DNA of 5,048 nt from Desulfonatronospira sp. Its GTDB lineage: Bacteria; Desulfobacterota; Desulfovibrionia; Desulfovibrionales; Desulfonatronovibrionaceae. The notes under the pieces are model-generated. The model had not been told where the DNA came from, made no database searches, and saw only the letters and a list, made by a program, of their open reading frames with translations. The first letter of the stretch is position 1. The number at the start of each line of letters is the position of its first letter. Position numbers and translations under genes: made by a program. Positions 4,892 to 5,048 of this stretch are shown here, one piece after another. Location: the NCBI GenBank assembly GCA_007127015.1, contig SLAE01000028.1, positions 1-5,048 of the forward strand, given 5' to 3'.

Positions 4892-5048
4892 ATGGATTTA
4901 GACGGACAGAGGATCACAGGCAGGGAGCAGAGGCTGTTCCGGGCCAGGTACAAGATCGATACACCTGGTCTCGTTTCACATATCACCCAGCGGGCAGCTG
5001 GAAAAGAGCCTCTGTTTCTGCAGGATGAGGATTACCTGACCATGCTCG
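4892..5048 (+). CDS. REP-associated tyrosine transposase (RAYT, Y1_Tnp family), partial
   Basis: Only the first 52 codons are inside the window; the frame is open at the edge. The peptide has a basic leader (GREQRLFRARYKIDTPG), then LVSHITQRAAGKEPLF and LQDEDYLTML. The 'H(I/V)T.R....piF...eDy..ml' pattern is the N-terminal start of the Y1_Tnp domain (COG1943), single-strand DNA transposases related to IS200/IS605 TnpA. RAYTs are usually single-copy domesticated genes that process REP palindromes. The HUH motif and catalytic tyrosine would lie beyond 5048 and are not seen. The ATG is the first in frame; no Shine-Dalgarno is evident, and a GTG at 4868 inside the REP is a weaker alternative. REP copy 3, 19 bp upstream, supports the call. 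Confidence 0.8.
   Translation, partial: MDLDGQRITGREQRLFRARYKIDTPGLVSHITQRAAGKEPLFLQDEDYLTML

Overview
The window reads as a chromosomal accessory region from a Gram-negative, moderately GC-rich bacterium. The overall style (AAA_14/DUF4143 ATPase, WbpA-type dehydrogenase, HicAB and PIN/AbrB toxin-antitoxin pairs, and a RAYT whose N-terminus contains HITQRAAGKEPLF) reminds me of Desulfobacterota (sulfate-reducer relatives). That placement is inference from gene style, not a database result.

Layout, left to right. A complete tRNA-Pro(UGG) gene with encoded CCA and its own rho-independent terminator fills 38-160. A 320-bp stretch without a gene follows, holding a GC-rich, diverged two-copy repeat with alternating inverted arms (343-402). 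Then comes a full-length AAA_14/DUF4143 ATPase (517-1659) whose candidate promoter almost touches the start codon. Next is a decayed fragment, possibly cold-shock-like (1685-1873), running in the same frame into an AbrB/MazE-type antitoxin reading frame (1868-2104). The antitoxin has a TAG as its second codon and overlaps an intact PIN-domain (VapC-type) toxin (2101-2496). A WbpA-type UDP-GlcNAc 6-dehydrogenase with a TTG start follows (2534-3838).

From 3839 on the character changes. Three near-identical 31-bp palindromic elements (3857-3887, 4051-4081, 4842-4872), all in the same orientation, and one longer hairpin built from the same ends (3970-4034) surround a HicA/HicB toxin-antitoxin locus. 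The hicA part has a single-base frameshift, while hicB is intact. At the right edge, 19 bp after the third palindrome, starts a gene that I read as a REP-associated tyrosine transposase (RAYT, Y1_Tnp/COG1943), cut off by the window end after 52 codons. The palindromes are therefore best read as the REP-like elements of this RAYT. This is the most interesting system in the window.

How the parts fit: the window is a patchwork of small mobile or selfish modules (two toxin-antitoxin loci, a RAYT with its repeats, an AAA_14 ATPase) around one metabolic gene for nucleotide-sugar synthesis (surface polysaccharide). Two of these modules carry a single point lesion: the antitoxin of the PIN pair and the toxin of the HicAB pair. 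Sequencing error cannot be excluded for either.
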